From Epiperipatus broadwayi (taxonomy: Eukaryota; Onychophora; Udeonychophora; Euonychophora; Peripatidae), in assembly GCA_028023455.1 (NCBI GenBank), contig JAQFVV010012416.1:8997967-9061966 (forward strand): a stretch of 64,000 nucleotides of DNA, written 5' to 3'. The position numbers and the translations under genes are program-made. The notes under the pieces were generated by a model. The model made no database searches. It saw only the letters and a list, made by a program, of their open reading frames with translations, and was not told where the DNA came from. Every line of letters begins with the position of its first letter. Within the stretch, counting starts at the first letter, position 1. Shown piece after piece: positions 49,059 through 61,832 of this stretch.

Positions 49059-49214
49059 TGTAAACAAATCTTTGTGCTATTACGAGCAGTTGAATGTAAT
49101 TGAAAATTTAAATCAATTAAATTTTTCTAAAGACATTCAATATTTAATATTAGATGATAGTAATAATCCAATATATAAATACAGATAGAATGCCATCTTC
49201 ACAAACCTTCAAAC

Positions 49215-50735
49215 AAACATTAATGCCATGATTAATTTCATCAGTTATGATTCCAGCTATATTAATAGTCTGACCAAGATATTGGAAATTATTAATTTTA
49301 ATACTTTCCTTTGTTAAAAAGCAATTAAACATTAATTTAATCATTTTAGCATTTTAGTTTTACTTTAGTAGAAAGTTCTAAAGCATTATGAGTTAAAACA
49401 TCATCATTTAAATAAGTCTAGATGATATAAGCAAACTCCATTTACTAATATTCCTTTAGCTTTCCATTTACATTTAATTTACACAAAACTTCTGTAAAAG
49501 TGTTTTTCAATATTAATCTCAGAATCATCAAATAGTCTAACTATTACTGCTGTTGCATTTTGACAAATATTCTTCAGAATTTGTTATTCCAGATTTATAT
49601 CATAATGTTTTACAGTTTTAATTCATACAACAAATGCTTATAGAATCAAATCATTTACTCAAACCCAACTTATAGGCATTGGTCCCTTTTTTTACTATTT
49701 GGATATATTCTAATCAATCATAACCACTATTGAATCTATCTTACTTTTTTAGATTATTTAAGTTCAAAATTTTATATATAACAATTTTAACTATTAAATG
49801 ACTAATAAGTCTGCAATTTCTAATATATTCTTTTTCACTATTTTTAAATATCAATACACTATTGCATTCTTCTAATTACGAGGTATATCCTTATCATTTA
49901 GATATTTGATATATAGCTTTGCCCAATAATTTCTCTATTCCTTTCACTTGCTTTTTTAAAAAGAATTCAATCTGTTCTTAAGAACTCTTCTATTCTTCAA
50001 GAAGTTCAATATATATCTCACCTTTTCATTTAAAACATAGCATTTCAAAAAATGCCGTGTATATGTAAGATATATCTTATTATTACTTTGCAGATCAAGG
50101 CAGAATTCTTACATACATTTCGTGATGGTTTTTCTCTTTTAAGTAATAGTTTCACTTTTTTTTCCTTATTACCACAATAACTTTTCTTATGACAACAAGA
50201 CTTTTTTTTCTTCTCTATTTTTGAGACTTATTTTCTTTTATAACATTATTTGTCATTTCCAGTCACATATTGTCTTATCCTACTATTCACTCATTCAGTA
50301 TAATTTTACAGAATTCTAAATATACATTTTTTTTTTTTTCTGGTCAATTAAAACGTTATTGAATTGTGGTTTTTTTTTGTCCCTACTATTTATGAAGCTG
50401 TTCTTAGAATATCTTTTAGTTTCTTATTAATTTTGTTTAATTGACAGGCATCTTCAAAATCTCCTAATATTTTAAAAATATTTGTATGTTACAGTTTAAA
50501 TTAGATTATTTCTGAAAATTAAAAATATCAGCTGTTGATACTGCCTTAATAATTTTCCTCCCATTAGCTTTGCATTAACATATATCTTATATGATACTAA
50601 GTAACAACCATTTTCTGAATCTATTGAGCAGACTTAATAATTTCCAATTCTAAGATTAAAATCTTTCAAGGAATTCTAAACTGTTGTTTGGAGAATTCAA
50701 AGGCTTTCTGCATATCCATGTAAAGACTCTCTCTA
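49215..50735 (-). pseudogene. LINE-type reverse transcriptase relic
   Basis: Minus strand: SLYMDMQKAFEFSKQ (about 50690-50735, motif A), YLNDDVLTHNALELS (about 49360-49415, motif C region), and ESIKINNFQYLGQTINIAG (about 49255-49310), the typical FKYLG block that follows the RT core in LINEs. The 1.3 kb between motifs A and C is longer than expected, so an insertion or two overlapping relics is likely. Not clade-assigned. Confidence 0.55.
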
Positions 50736-51265
50736 CTCCTTCTATCAGATTAAAGAACATATTTAATATAAACTGAAATACCTGTAAGCATATATTCCAC
50801 TTAGTTAAATAATTAACCTAATCACCGTGATTGATAAACCACCAATTTCCAAAATAATGTCCCTTCTATTTTTTATTTATAAAGAATTCTAGTCTAATAA
50901 AAATAATTTATATATGCACACATCCAAATTCAATTTCAGTTTACTAATCGGTATTGGATATTTATTTCAGATTTTTCAAAAAAGATTCCATGCAACCTTT
51001 GAAGCTATTTTTAATCAAAATTAAAATTTATATTTACGAGTTATTGCATAATATAAATAAAAGATATTTACTTCTTGACAAATTCTACAATAATCATAAC
51101 ACATTTAAATCATGGCTTTAATAGTCTTTCAAAACCAGCAATAAAGGAACATTTCATTATTATCCTCATTTCTTTTATCAATCTCTTTCTCATTAAGAAA
51201 CAATCAGAGAGGATTTTATAAGAAAATCATCATAAATATATTATATTTTTGATATGTCTGAAGAG

Positions 51266-51485
51266 TATTATTATTTCAATGCCAGTTGGAATAGCAACAG
51301 TAATTTTAAATCAATTCAAACAAAAATTAAAGTAACACAACATATTTATTCAATGTCAAACAACAAACTAGAAAAAGAATAAAGAGTAAATAACAATTAG
51401 AAATTTCTAAAGACTATAGATAAATTTCCACCTGTGTGTGTATCATCAATCACAGTAGATAATTATAATCCATTTGCATTATGGC
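51266..51485 (-). repeat. 3' LTR remnant of the second Ty3/gypsy element
   Basis: It shares 'tcaatgccagttgg', 'aaattaaagtaaca', 'tttattcaatgtcaaa' and 'gataattataatccatttg' with 53452-53673, in the same order and spacing. It is truncated on the side facing RT. The two LTRs differ at many positions, so the insertion is old. Confidence 0.8.
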
Positions 51486-51494
51486 AGTGCAATT

Positions 51495-52150
51495 ATTATT
51501 ACATTCTTAAGTTGCTCAGCCTTTTTTATTGCTTTTATTTTATCTGGGTTAGGATATTTTCAGTTTTTATTAATGACTTGGCATAGAAATTTTATCTCTG
51601 ACATCAACCATATATATTTAGTAGGATTTAGTTTCCCTCCTATTTTCTCCAATTTGGAACAGATTTTATCTATGCACATTGCCAGTTCATGCTAAGATTC
51701 AGAGGTAGCCAATATGTTGTCTAAATATGGGACAACACCTTCCATGCCATGAAGTAAACTGTCCATTTTAGCTTGGAAGATATTAGGTGCAAATGAAATG
51801 CCATACAGTAACTTATTACATTTGTGAAATCCCAAATGAGTGAGTGTTAGTAATTTCATCACTCTATCAGTGATGGGAATTTGGTGGAAAGCAGACTTTA
51901 AATCTATTTTTTTGCAAAAAAATGCTTTTTTGCAATGACGCTAGTAATTTGTGTGTGCTAGGAACAGCATAGATTTCTTTATCAATACTTATTTAGCATA
52001 ACATATTAGCCAAGCAAAGATTTACATCAGCTTCAATTACTACTGGAGTAATTCAGAATGTGTCTTCTACCAATGTTAATATGCCTTTGTGAACCATCCC
52101 AATAATAGTCTTTTCTACTTTCTCCTTTAATACTAATGAGAGTTTACATA
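51495..52150 (-). pseudogene. Reverse transcriptase of second Ty3/gypsy element
   Basis: Minus strand: KIDLKSAFHQIPI (about 51880-51915), THLGFHKCNKLLYGISFAP, FQAKMDSLLHGMEGV and YLDNILA (about 51715-51735), followed by KIGGKLNPTKYIW and PNPDKIKAI. These are ordered Ty3/gypsy RT motifs. The catalytic YxDD has become YLDN, which should abolish activity, and stops interrupt the frame. Confidence 0.85.
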
Positions 52151-52339
52151 GCTTGCATACAATTGGGTGAGCTTTCTTTATTAGTTCAATATCGTAGTCA
52201 TATCAATAACTTCATTGGTCCTAATTTGAACAACTGAGAGTACTTCTTCCTAACTACTGCTTCCAATTGCAGTCTCTTGATAACATTTACGCTGATTTTC
52301 AAAGTAATGGATTAAAATCTTTATCGACAATATACAGTT

Positions 52340-52745
52340 GGTAAAAATTTAACATTAGAATTTATTTTCACAAGTAAAATCATTTTACCATGCATCTTTA
52401 TCTTATTTCCATTTCCATCTGTAATGATATCATCAGTTTCTGCAAATGACATTTTCCTCTAACATTTACCATGAATTTTCATCCAGACTTTATATAATAA
52501 TAATGACAGATCTGCTATCATCAACTTTCATAGTAATTTTCTGCTCGAATATATTCACATCCATCAGAATATGGTTGCTATTCAAGTCTTTAATTTCTTT
52601 ATACTATATTTACTTCTTACTCTTCTTCCCCCATATTTATAGCCTGGCATTATTTTTGTTTTATCATTCCCGTCCTTACAGTAGCAGACTTCATGTTAAA
52701 TGTCCTATTATTTTACAAATACTGCATTTTTCACTTCTAAATATA
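52340..52745 (-). pseudogene. Zinc-knuckle and protease remnant of second Ty3/gypsy element
   Basis: Minus strand: KCSICKIIGHL (about 52705-52740) keeps the CX2CX4H part of a gag knuckle but lacks the last Cys. MKVDDSRSVIII (about 52495-52530) aligns with the D-T-G protease motif, altered at the active site. Both are between gag and RT as expected. Confidence 0.6.
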
Positions 52746-53095
52746 CCTTTTTTTTCTTAAATGGCTATTTTTTCTGTAGTTGTAATATGTCAAAACATTT
52801 TTTGTACTTCTGTATTCTGGTCTATGTATATCAGTTTTCTTTACTACAATTGCCTATTTATCCATTTGCGTGTATTTTTCTTGTGTGATGCATTTATAAT
52901 TAACATCTGATTCACTTAATATTTTTCTAAAGTTATTCTCTATCACTTCGTATAATAAACTGGTCTAATAACCTATCATTTAACTCTAGGTCATAATCAC
53001 AATTCTTTGCTAATTTCCTAAGTGCTGTATTATTATCATGATATTTTTAACGAGGTAATTGCTTTCTATTCGTCAATATCAGTCATGCTAGTCAT

Positions 53096-53332
53096 TTAGT
53101 TATCGCAGGTGTGAAATAAACAGTTTAACTTTTCCTTCAACTTCTGATATGGAATTTCTTCAGGAGTCTTGCAGAGTTGATTTGTCAGTTGCAATACATC
53201 CTTTCTCATGAACCACATAAGCATAGATACTTTCATTTTTTTATCCTCTATTTTATTTATAAACATATATCTTTCAATATGGTCTACGTAACTCTTTCCA
53301 GGATGCAGTATTATGTTTGTTTGTTTGCTCAA
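53096..53332 (-). pseudogene. gag fragment of second Ty3/gypsy element
   Basis: A 78-residue frame reads DHIERYMFINKIEDKKMKVS, then MLMWFMRKDVLQLTNQL and EEIPYQKLKEKLNCLF. The pattern (YVER.. ..N.I.D..K.. then a Y..L...L block) is that of Ty3/gypsy capsid. It lies just inside the right LTR. Incomplete at both ends. Confidence 0.7.
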
Positions 53333-53451
53333 TCAACTATTTTCAGGTAGACTTCTATCAATTCTGTAGAGATTTATATTAACAGTATTTTTCGTTTCAC
53401 CAGGTTTTTTTCCATTATCGACTGCAACATTGTGCTATATCCCAAGGGACC

Positions 53452-53840
53452 TATTATCTCAATATCAGTTGGGAGAGCATCGGTAACTTTAAATAAACTC
53501 AAACACAAGTTAAAGTAACAAACAAATTTATTCAAAGTCAAATAACAAAATAGAAAAAAAGATAAAGAATAAATAGAAATTAAAAATTTCATCAAAAATT
53601 TAAGATTCTATCTGTATGTGTCAATTTCTACACACACACAGTGGATAATTATAATCCATTTGGATTGCATCTGAAATGAAGACGGTTCTTTGTCCACTGA
53701 TTCAGATATAACTGCAATATCCATATTTATAAGTTAGTAGCAAAGATCCTAAACTTTGTCAGTTATTAACCATAGTATTATTATTATCCACTGCCCTTAT
53801 TATGCGAATCACACTCACAATTATTACACTTCCACCCTTG
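53452..53840 (-). repeat. 5' LTR of the second Ty3/gypsy element
   Basis: The first 220 bp match the left LTR. The remainder, up to about 53840, is inferred to be LTR because the left copy is truncated. On the minus strand the likely start is TGTGTACAAGGGTGGAAG. Confidence in that outer edge is low. Confidence 0.65.
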
Positions 53841-54949
53841 TACACACCAATAATAAATCCATAGAATTATTTCTTATTAGCATAATTGACTTTTAATATA
53901 CTTTTAAATGTATGATTATACTATGTAGATTTTCTAGAGTAGCAAAATAATTTGGAGATATTTTATTCCTATATTGTCTGAATGTATTTATATGGTTAAA
54001 TAATAAACTTTATTATATTCAGATAGATACAATATACGCACAGACAGTCCAATTTCATTATGAATATACTGTATAGGAATCTTTTCACATCTAAAAACTT
54101 CATAACCATATGCTACTTGTCTATGGCGAACTTCTTGAATAAGACATTATTACCAATTGAAATTAATCAGTGAACATGCATACATTATTCTGGGTTTGAT
54201 TTATCTCTTCTGCTTTTTATTTATAACCTATTCAATGATCTTTCCTAGTGTTATGGAAACTTAAAGAGCAACAGAATTTGCCCATAAATTATGCACTTCA
54301 TAGTAATCTTTAATAATTCAGTTATTACAAAAATAAGCTATTTTTTTCCTCTCCATTTTGAAGACTATCTACTAAGATATAATGTCAGCAAAGAAGGTTC
54401 CAAAAAATATTAAGGTTCATTAAGGATAAACAATTCATCAATATCCCCATTATTTCATTTTAGCTCTTAAAAAATGATACAATAATGATTTAATACATTC
54501 TTATGTCATACTGGAAGTTCTTTTGCCAATCATTGATGCATGAAATACACCGTCTTAACTTATATTAGTAGGTTATTCTTCATTTTCTATTGTAGACCTT
54601 TGTTTTTGTGCTTGAAATACTCTTCTAAGATTCAGTTATAGTTATCCGTATCACATGCAACTGCCATTTTTCATCACAAATTATTTTATATGCTTAATTT
54701 TAGGCCTTGTCCTAAGAGGTTTAACATACTGATAGAGGATGGCATTAAATCCTGGATTGACTTCTATTTCACTTTGAATCATTAAACTAGCCTCAAAAAT
54801 GTTAAAATATATTTAAAAACAAACAATTTGTTTTTAAATATTAATTTCAATGTTAAAAATTAATCCATTATTTTTGTGTAATTATTTTTAATAAAATAAA
54901 TTATACAAAAAAAAAAAAAAAATAATAAAATAAAAAAAAAAAAACTCAC
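53841..54949 (-). other. MADD-like gene intron or 3' region
   Basis: Follows the donor of the 54950-55022 exon. No gene or repeat recognised; A/T homopolymers are dense near 54900-54945. Confidence 0.5.
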
Positions 54950-55022
54950 TGTATTCTTCTAAAACAAAGATGCCCCCTTTTTGAGTGAAACACTTCCTAA
55001 TGTGTCCAAGTTCGACAAAGAA
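54950..55022 (-). CDS. madd: MADD/Rab3-GEP-like, C-terminal region exon (third in window)
   Basis: A 73-bp exon with acceptor TTTTTGCAG and donor GTGAGTTTTT. It starts in phase 0, continuing exactly from the 56242 exon, and reads FFVELGHIRKCFTQKGGI then FVLEEY plus one base. This matches the MADD segment around 'F(I/V)ELxHIxKC' and 'GxFVLEE' as I remember the family. In MADD this belongs to the conserved C-terminal part of a DENN-domain exchange factor for Rab3/Rab27 that also binds TNF-receptor death domains; the DENN domain is far upstream and outside the window. The following exon, expected to encode the last few dozen residues, was not found. Confidence 0.85.
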
Positions 55023-56241
55023 CTGCAAAAATTAAGAGCACTCAACAATATATTCAGTTTTTTTTATTTAAAAAAATCACATTCAAATAGAAGTTTAATT
55101 CTTATAAACTGAATATGAATTTCATACAATAATTAGTTATTCAGTCTAAAAATAAAAAAAATGAATAAAAGAAATTAAACATTAATTCATGCAGTAATAA
55201 GATGCAATGTAAATATAATAGACAAAATAACAAAGTACTTTACAACATTACATTGAAGCTCTTTACAATATAGAATTAACAGTAATTAAATTAGTGAACC
55301 TAGAATTAGAAAGAAAGGAAATCCAAGTTACCATCTGTGACCCTCCATGCAATCATTTTGGTTGTTAAACAATACTTTCTATTTTTTATTTTTAAATAGC
55401 AATAGTTTAAAGTTGGTAAATGTTTATACAAATTACAATTAATAATTAAATTAAATTAATGAAAACCTTTTTTTTTTTTTTAATAAATAAAAAACAATTA
55501 GTGCAGAGCTTTGCATAACACTCTAGCACATAATGTGCCGGTATTAGATAATACATGCACAGAACTTTGGAGATGGCCACTAGGTGTCGCTAAATATCAA
55601 CACTATTAATCCTACATGTAAATGGTACCACACTTATAGCCTAATTAAAAAAATAAAGTACTTTACAATAGTACAATAGATAGTGCGTGAGTACCTCAAA
55701 GTCCTGTAAGCGAAATGCATGGAGAAGAAAAAAAGAAGAAAAAATAAGAGTTAAAAAATATTGCTCCCATCGAACATACAAGGGACCCACTACTAGACGG
55801 ACCATCTCAAAAGTTCCACCATGACTGAGAGCATTTGAGAGAAAAAAAAAGCATAAGAATAATAAATACATGCAAAAATGCTGCCACTACTAATCAATCC
55901 AGATTATAAAAAAATGGAAGTAGTGAATGTTAGGCAGAGAATAGTGCACCAGACGGACAAAGTAAACATTCCACCATTAAATTAAAAAAAATGGTCGAAG
56001 AAAAAGAAGGAATTTTTGAGAAGGTCCTGATATTAACAAGCTAGAGCAGAGAGAGGATCCCAGGCTAAATGCTTTCGAATCATAATTTAAAAAAATAAAG
56101 ACATATTCAGTTTTCTTAAATAAAAATAATAGAAATATTAAACTAATAATTTTGAAACAAATATATTTTATATAATAAAATATTGATGTATGATATAAAC
56201 ACATAAATAATAATTCAATTTTAAAAAAATACTTAATCTAC
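55023..56241 (-). other. MADD-like intron, 1219 bp
   Basis: Bounded by GT at the 56242 side and AG at the 55022 side. No coding content. Contains CCACTAGGTGTCGCTA at about 55578, discussed among the rejected items. Confidence 0.8.
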
Positions 56242-56342
56242 CTTGCTATTTACAAAGAGGAGTCCCACTCCCTCCATGCAGACTTGCAGTAGCCCACCCT
56301 CCCCAGTTTTCATATCTTGAACAGGAAATTCGCCACCGAGAT
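56242..56342 (-). CDS. madd: MADD/Rab3-GEP-like, C-terminal region exon (second in window)
   Basis: A 101-bp exon with acceptor ATAATTTCAG and donor AAG then GTAGATTA. The first two bases complete a codon begun in the upstream exon (Asp), followed by [19 protein letters not shown] and [14 protein letters not shown], ending in phase 0. [17 protein letters not shown] is a strongly conserved MADD segment, which makes this the anchor for the gene assignment. G+C is far higher than in the flanks. The orthologue assignment rests on recalled family motifs; a protein search would settle it. Confidence 0.9.
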
Positions 56343-59300
56343 CTGAAATTATTTTAAAAAATAAAAATTATTAAAAAAGATAACTGTATGGAAGAATAGG
56401 TATTTTCTCAAGCAGCATCTATTTTTAAGTCAGAATAATAAGTGACTACCACATGGCGGTGTATTTAAATCCCAATCTGGTCATCACTGATTGTTCAAGC
56501 CTTAATAGATGGCGCTAAAATAGACCTGCACTTAAATATATTGTAGTTTTTCTAAATTCATATTTCATATCATACTCTAATTATTAGAAATTATATAATA
56601 CCATTTATACCTTCATTAATCATTTATTACTATGCAATTAAATAAAATTTATTCCTTTATCTTTTCTTACAATTTCAAGTAGTCTTCATCAGAGCTACAA
56701 TATTCAGGTATATATGACCATACAATTAGCATACATTTATGCATACTCAATTATATATGATTACATAACACATTATATAAAAATATAATAAGTGAGTAAT
56801 GAAGGTGTAAATGTTATTATATATTTATATATAAATCAATGCGTAAAACAGCAAAAAACGCAAGGAAATTATAAATTATCAGAAACCATTAGTGAGTAAA
56901 TGAAATGAAGCTGTATTTTGATAAACACCTAATAAATAAATTCCATTGTATGGTTAAATTTGAAATTATACGAGAGATTTTTTAAAACTAGACTCCAGCG
57001 TTTTTTCATCTTTTCTTAAACATTCAGATATTTTAAATTGTAATCAAAAGATAATCAAAGGAAAATAAACTTATAAGATTTTTATATTTACTGGAGAATC
57101 AATAAATGGCATTTACATTATTCTGAGGTGTATAAAAGACATGTACAAATGAAAACTATATTTCAGATATACACCATTTTCTGGGATAGGATAAAAATAT
57201 TAAAACATATTACTGTTCTGTAATGGAGGACCTCATGGCATAGTAGTTACCCCCCCCCCCATCCGTCATGTCCACAACCTGGGAGGTGGATGAATCTTGA
57301 AAATTTTTTTTTAAAGTTACGATTTTTATTTCCAACAGCTGAGCAAAAGTCAATATAGCTAGTCATCCAATAATGATCAGTAAATGGACATCTTGTTATT
57401 AACTAGATGATAAAAGTTCAAATTAATCTGGATTGATCCAATGAAAGTTAGTGCCCAGTCTGTATAAATAAAAATACAACTGTAATATAATGCAGATTTG
57501 ATCCTTGATGGAGAAAGTTCCATATCCTGCCTTTATCTCTGCCATATAGTGTTGTATAAAACAAAATTATTTAAATGTTGTTGCTTAGCAAGCACATTAA
57601 ATATTGAATTTAGTAATTATAAAAGTATCTACTTTATATGTATATATTTAGAACTCAAAGAAATAGCTAATTAGAAATAAAATAAATGATAAGTGTTATC
57701 AGATTGGAAAGTGATTAAATTAAAAGATAAAGAACAATTATAATTAGTAATTTTCTAGAACATTCCACATTATGGTGAAATATATAAAAACTCAGAGATA
57801 AAAAAAAATCAACGTCTTTTTATACACACTCGCATCGTGGGAGCTGCTCGTGTTAGAGAAGATACAAAGTGACCGAGTGCAATGAGGACTATGAAAGAAC
57901 CCAGTGAACTCCATCACTGAAAGTACCAAAGTGGACTTAGGGACTATACAGGCCAAATTGGCCTTATTATAATTTATGTACACCTCACTGGTCATGTATT
58001 TCATAAGTAATAATATTGACATGCATAAATTGTAAATATATTAAGCGTGTTGGTAAAATCTTACTATTAATAACTTGCGGCAAATAAAGTCAGTATTTAG
58101 TTATAAAACTTTGTTTCCAAATTGCTTTTATTTCTGTTGATCTGACCATTAAATTTAATCAAAATTTCTGATTATAATAACAGCAAGCAGCATACAAGAA
58201 ATAACCTAAGAACGTATCAACACATTTTCATATATATTTGTAAAATTTAAAAAATATATATAATAAAATACCATTAAATGAATAATTAAAATCAGATATC
58301 AAACGCTGTCAACAAATATATTTTAAATATCAAATAGGATTGAAAAATAACAGTAAACCTTCAGACAGAAATCATATTTCCAGTCGAATAGCTTAATCAA
58401 ATAAATATTTGTCTTTACCATCCCAAATCTGATAACTGCAAATAATACTGACATTGATCCTCAATTGTTAATATAAAAGGAAAAAAAAAAATTAAAGTAT
58501 CACCATTTTCAACAAATTCGTTCATGTAAGATAGAAATAATCATTTCATTTCTCAGCTTAAAAGCTTCCTTATATAAAAACCAATTCATAAATCACAAAA
58601 CCATTTACAACATGATGCATTGATCTGTTGGTTTTTTTCTTTTCTTCTGCAGCAAACTTTTCATTCTGAAAGACTTTTAAATAATCATAATGCCCATTAC
58701 ATTACATTTCGCATCCATAACAACCTCCTATTGAAAATGATCAGTAGTGCCCTTTGAGTGTCTTTTAAGATAATTTTTACAAAAATAGATACTGCCTCTC
58801 TTTGATTCTCTTTACTTGCTTGACATACAAAAATATGCACTTTAATATTAGATTTAATATCATCACACTTAACATACTGCCATTGCATTTTTAGATTACA
58901 AATCATTCTTAAATGCCTTTATGTTAGGTATCTACAACTAATTTAGGTGAAATTTTGGTTATATCATTGCATTAAAATATCTGTCTTAAAACGTATGAAA
59001 TGCTGCAGAAGCGCATTGTTAGAGCTTAAATGCTTGTCAAGTTGATAACTATCCAAGCCATAAGTTATTGAAATTTTTTTTCTCATCAAAGGCTGATAAT
59101 ATTTCTGAGTTTTCTAACTGTTAATTATTAAACCTAATCAAATTCAAACATTCTATAGGTAATTCTTTGAATTGATAAGAATAACAAAATCATTTGCCAT
59201 GTAGTAAATTTAAGAGCCAAAAAAATTACATTCGTGTTTTTTTTTTGCATTTAAACAATTCAAGTTAAAAACTCTATCATCATAACTAATTATATTGTCG

Positions 59301-61759
59301 ATACCTGTTTCATGAAGATATCCGAAAACTTTTTCAAATATTACCATCATAAAAATAGAATAAAAAGGAGAAATAGGACAGATCTCTGTTTAATATCAAC
59401 TTTTCAGTCCAAATATCTCAGGTTTTTACCAGTAAAAATCCTATTACAACTGTATAAAAAATTGGGGGATGGGGACGGGATGAACTATTAGCTATTTCCA
59501 ATCATTGCCACAAATTAGCCCAATTAACTGCATCAAATGCCCTAACAAAGATGATAAAAGTTTTACATATACATCAGATCTTTGCTCATGACATTTTTCT
59601 AACAATAAATATTACATTGTATGAGTACAAGCAACATATTCAATAAAGTCTTTGAAAGTTACTACAATCTTCTAAATGTATATATAATTAATAGTAATAG
59701 TTACTTTAATTTGTTTATTATAATTAACTAAGATATTTATTAGCATAGTTTCAAACTGTGAATGGTAGTCAACCATTGTATTGTAAATAAATTTATTATA
59801 TGGATATTTAAAATAATTTCTTGAGTTATTTTTTTTTTAGGACAATAGAATTTTTCTAATAGTACTCCATAAATATCCTCTAAAAACACCTCAATACAAA
59901 CACAATAATCAGCACAGATATCAATCGGGGTTTTTTTTTATTTATGACATCTCTAGAACTTATGAATTCACTTCAAGCACCATATGCACTAGGAAATTCT
60001 TTCCACACAAATTCCTTAATTGTGTATTAGACTTTTGGATTCAATTCTGATTTTCCATCACCAATATTCTAAATTTCAATATCCAAACAACATAAGTATA
60101 AGATCGTAATAACTAAAGAAAATTTTCAAATTGCCGTAAAATGTCCTGATCACTGTTTTAACTGTTATAATCAACAGAGAATTATAAACTGCATGTTATG
60201 GAGTCCTATTCTTTCAGCAGCCAAAACAATGATCCAAATATATTGTACATTAATATTAGTGGTACTACCAACTATTCTTTCACTTTTTTCATTATTTGTT
60301 CAACAACTATATTTCTTTCCTATCAAACACCATTATGAATAAAAATAGCTTCTTTTCTTACAGCTGTCATGCTAAATCTCATTAGCTTTTTCCCCCATCA
60401 TAATGCTAATTTGTATTTCATTTACCTTTACTTACCTATAATATTGAATTCTTACAGTATCTCAACAACTTGATAGGTACTTGCTAAAAATTGTATTAAT
60501 CTGTAAAGATTTATATTCCAGGTAATCAACAATTAGGTACTATTATGGTTTCATTTTCCTAGCCCTCAGATATTTTTTCTCAATTATATTCACATTTCTA
60601 TGATCTTGAATATTTAAACCATAGAGTGCAGCTGGTCTAATAATCTCAGCTGTAATACCCACAAAATCTGATTCCGAATGATATCTTTAATACTATTTCT
60701 TACTATAAATAAAACTGCAAATACTCTTAAGATTTAATTTTTTGATTCTTTATACTATAGTCTCCTTTATCACTGCAAATGAACCTAAACTTTAAAATTA
60801 CAGATCTTTATACATCTATCATTGAATAGTTAATAGAATATAATGCATTTCACTCAATATTTATAATCAAATTTTTAATACTGGGTTGGTAATCAATCAT
60901 CATTATATATGTAAATACACATAAAGCCGAACAGTCTTTAATATCTTACAGAATACACTAAATTTTCTCTGATAATCCTTCAGATAAAAAAAAACACTAA
61001 TCAGGTTTATCAACTAGGCTGATAAAGGATTAACATTTACCATCCTTGTTTTATATTTTAATAAGCCCATTTGAACTGCATGATAAATATAATATAAAAA
61101 TAATACTTATAGCTAATCTTTTAAAAAAATTATCCGGATCAATCAAATAAATTATCACAATGCAAGTTGTTTATTTTTTCTATGTCCAATATTATGTGTT
61201 TAATAATTTTTGGATTTTTCAAAAGCAAGTCTCTTCAGTCTATTATAGTACCATCTACTGTAATTTTGAATAAAAAATGGACAATACACACCCACACCCC
61301 AGGAAGGTTTCTGGATATTTTATATTTCTTATATGCATTTTTATTGATAATTTGTTTGAAACTTAAATCATATAATAATCAAATTTTTAACTTCACTTAC
61401 AAATGTCTTGTCAAAAAAAAAAAAAAAAAAAATTTGAGAAAATATCCTTTATAATTATTATGTTTTCTATTTAAAAAAAACATTAACTGATTAATATGAA
61501 TACCAGATCTATCATTATGTAAGTACTATATTGCAAAGATAGCTTTCTTAGTGAAAGTTATGAATCTCATAATTAATGACTGCCAAATCTCTGGCCACAA
61601 TAGCAGAATAAAAGGACTGAAGTCATTGGTGAATCATCTCATAGTTTGAATCTTTACAGATTCCTTTATAATATTTTGTTAAAAGTTAAATTGATTAAAA
61701 AAAAACTCCATAAGCTAAAAAAATTATAAGAAATGCATATGTGTGTATGTGGGCATTAC
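56343..61759 (-). other. MADD-like intron, 5417 bp, with LINE relic
   Basis: Starts GTAATGCC and ends in TTTCAG on the minus strand. It contains a LINE relic at 59130-59560 and a weak hammerhead-like motif near 56670-56712 (CUGAUGA, AGACUACUU, GAAAUUGUA on the minus strand; stem II only 2 bp). No other gene seen. Confidence 0.8.
59130..59560 (-). pseudogene. LINE-type reverse transcriptase relic
   Basis: Minus strand: IIFVRAFDAVNWANLW (about 59505-59553, motif A), VDIKQRSVLFLLFILFL (about 59345-59400, the GV.QG..LSP.LF block) and YYMANDFVILIN (about 59170-59206, motif C with AND for ADD). Spacing of A to C is about 110 codons, as in the relic at 7.4-8.0 kb, and the two share the AND variant. 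Stops throughout. Confidence 0.65.
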
Positions 61760-61832
61760 CTGGCATGACTCCATTGCCCCGGGCAGCAGCTCTCTCCATG
61801 GCCTCCTTAACGCAATAGTAAAGTTCTCGGCA
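61760..61832 (-). CDS. madd: MADD/Rab3-GEP-like, C-terminal region exon (first in window)
   Basis: A 73-bp exon with acceptor TATTGATCAG and donor CCAG then GTAATGCC. It is in frame from its first base: CRELYYCVKEAMERAAARG then NGVMP plus one base, which joins the 56342 exon in phase. The LYYC-K-xMERAAAR motif is characteristic of MADD in this position. G+C-rich against an A+T-rich background. The preceding exon is not visible in the 2.1 kb to the window end. Confidence 0.88.

Larger units (their letters stand above)
48645..49210. repeat. Head-to-head inverted pair of family 3 terminal repeats
   Basis: Same design as the 34.5-35.1 kb pair: arms meet near 48915 at the tRNA-like head (AATCGAACCTGGAC on one side, CCAGGTTCAACTC on the other). 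Both arms hold a family 3 core, each decayed at the CpG positions. It abuts the LINE relic to the right. Confidence 0.75.
51266..53840 (-). mobile_element. Second Ty3/gypsy element, both LTRs, internally deleted
   Basis: Minus-strand order is LTR (right), gag, zinc knuckle, protease remnant, RT, LTR (left). The LTR segments 51266-51485 and 53452-53673 are direct repeats of each other. RNase H and integrase are missing: the RT runs almost directly into the left LTR, so one deletion removed the end of pol together with part of that LTR. The copy is unrelated at sequence level to the element at 1-3681. The outer right boundary (about 53840) is a guess from a TG..CA-like end. Confidence 0.85.

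Noticed and set aside
55575-55595. CCACTAGGTGTCGCTA, similar to a CTCF site
   Set aside because: One diverged match to a degenerate motif; a similar GATGGCGCTA at 56508 suggests repeat-derived sequence. Too weak to annotate.
56670-56712. CUGAUGA...GAAA on the minus strand inside a MADD intron
   Set aside because: Stem II is at most 2 bp and stem I about 2 bp; mentioned under the intron but not called as a ribozyme.
57792-58022. 76-codon minus-strand frame in a MADD intron
   Set aside because: No recognisable motif and no splice signals in a compatible phase.
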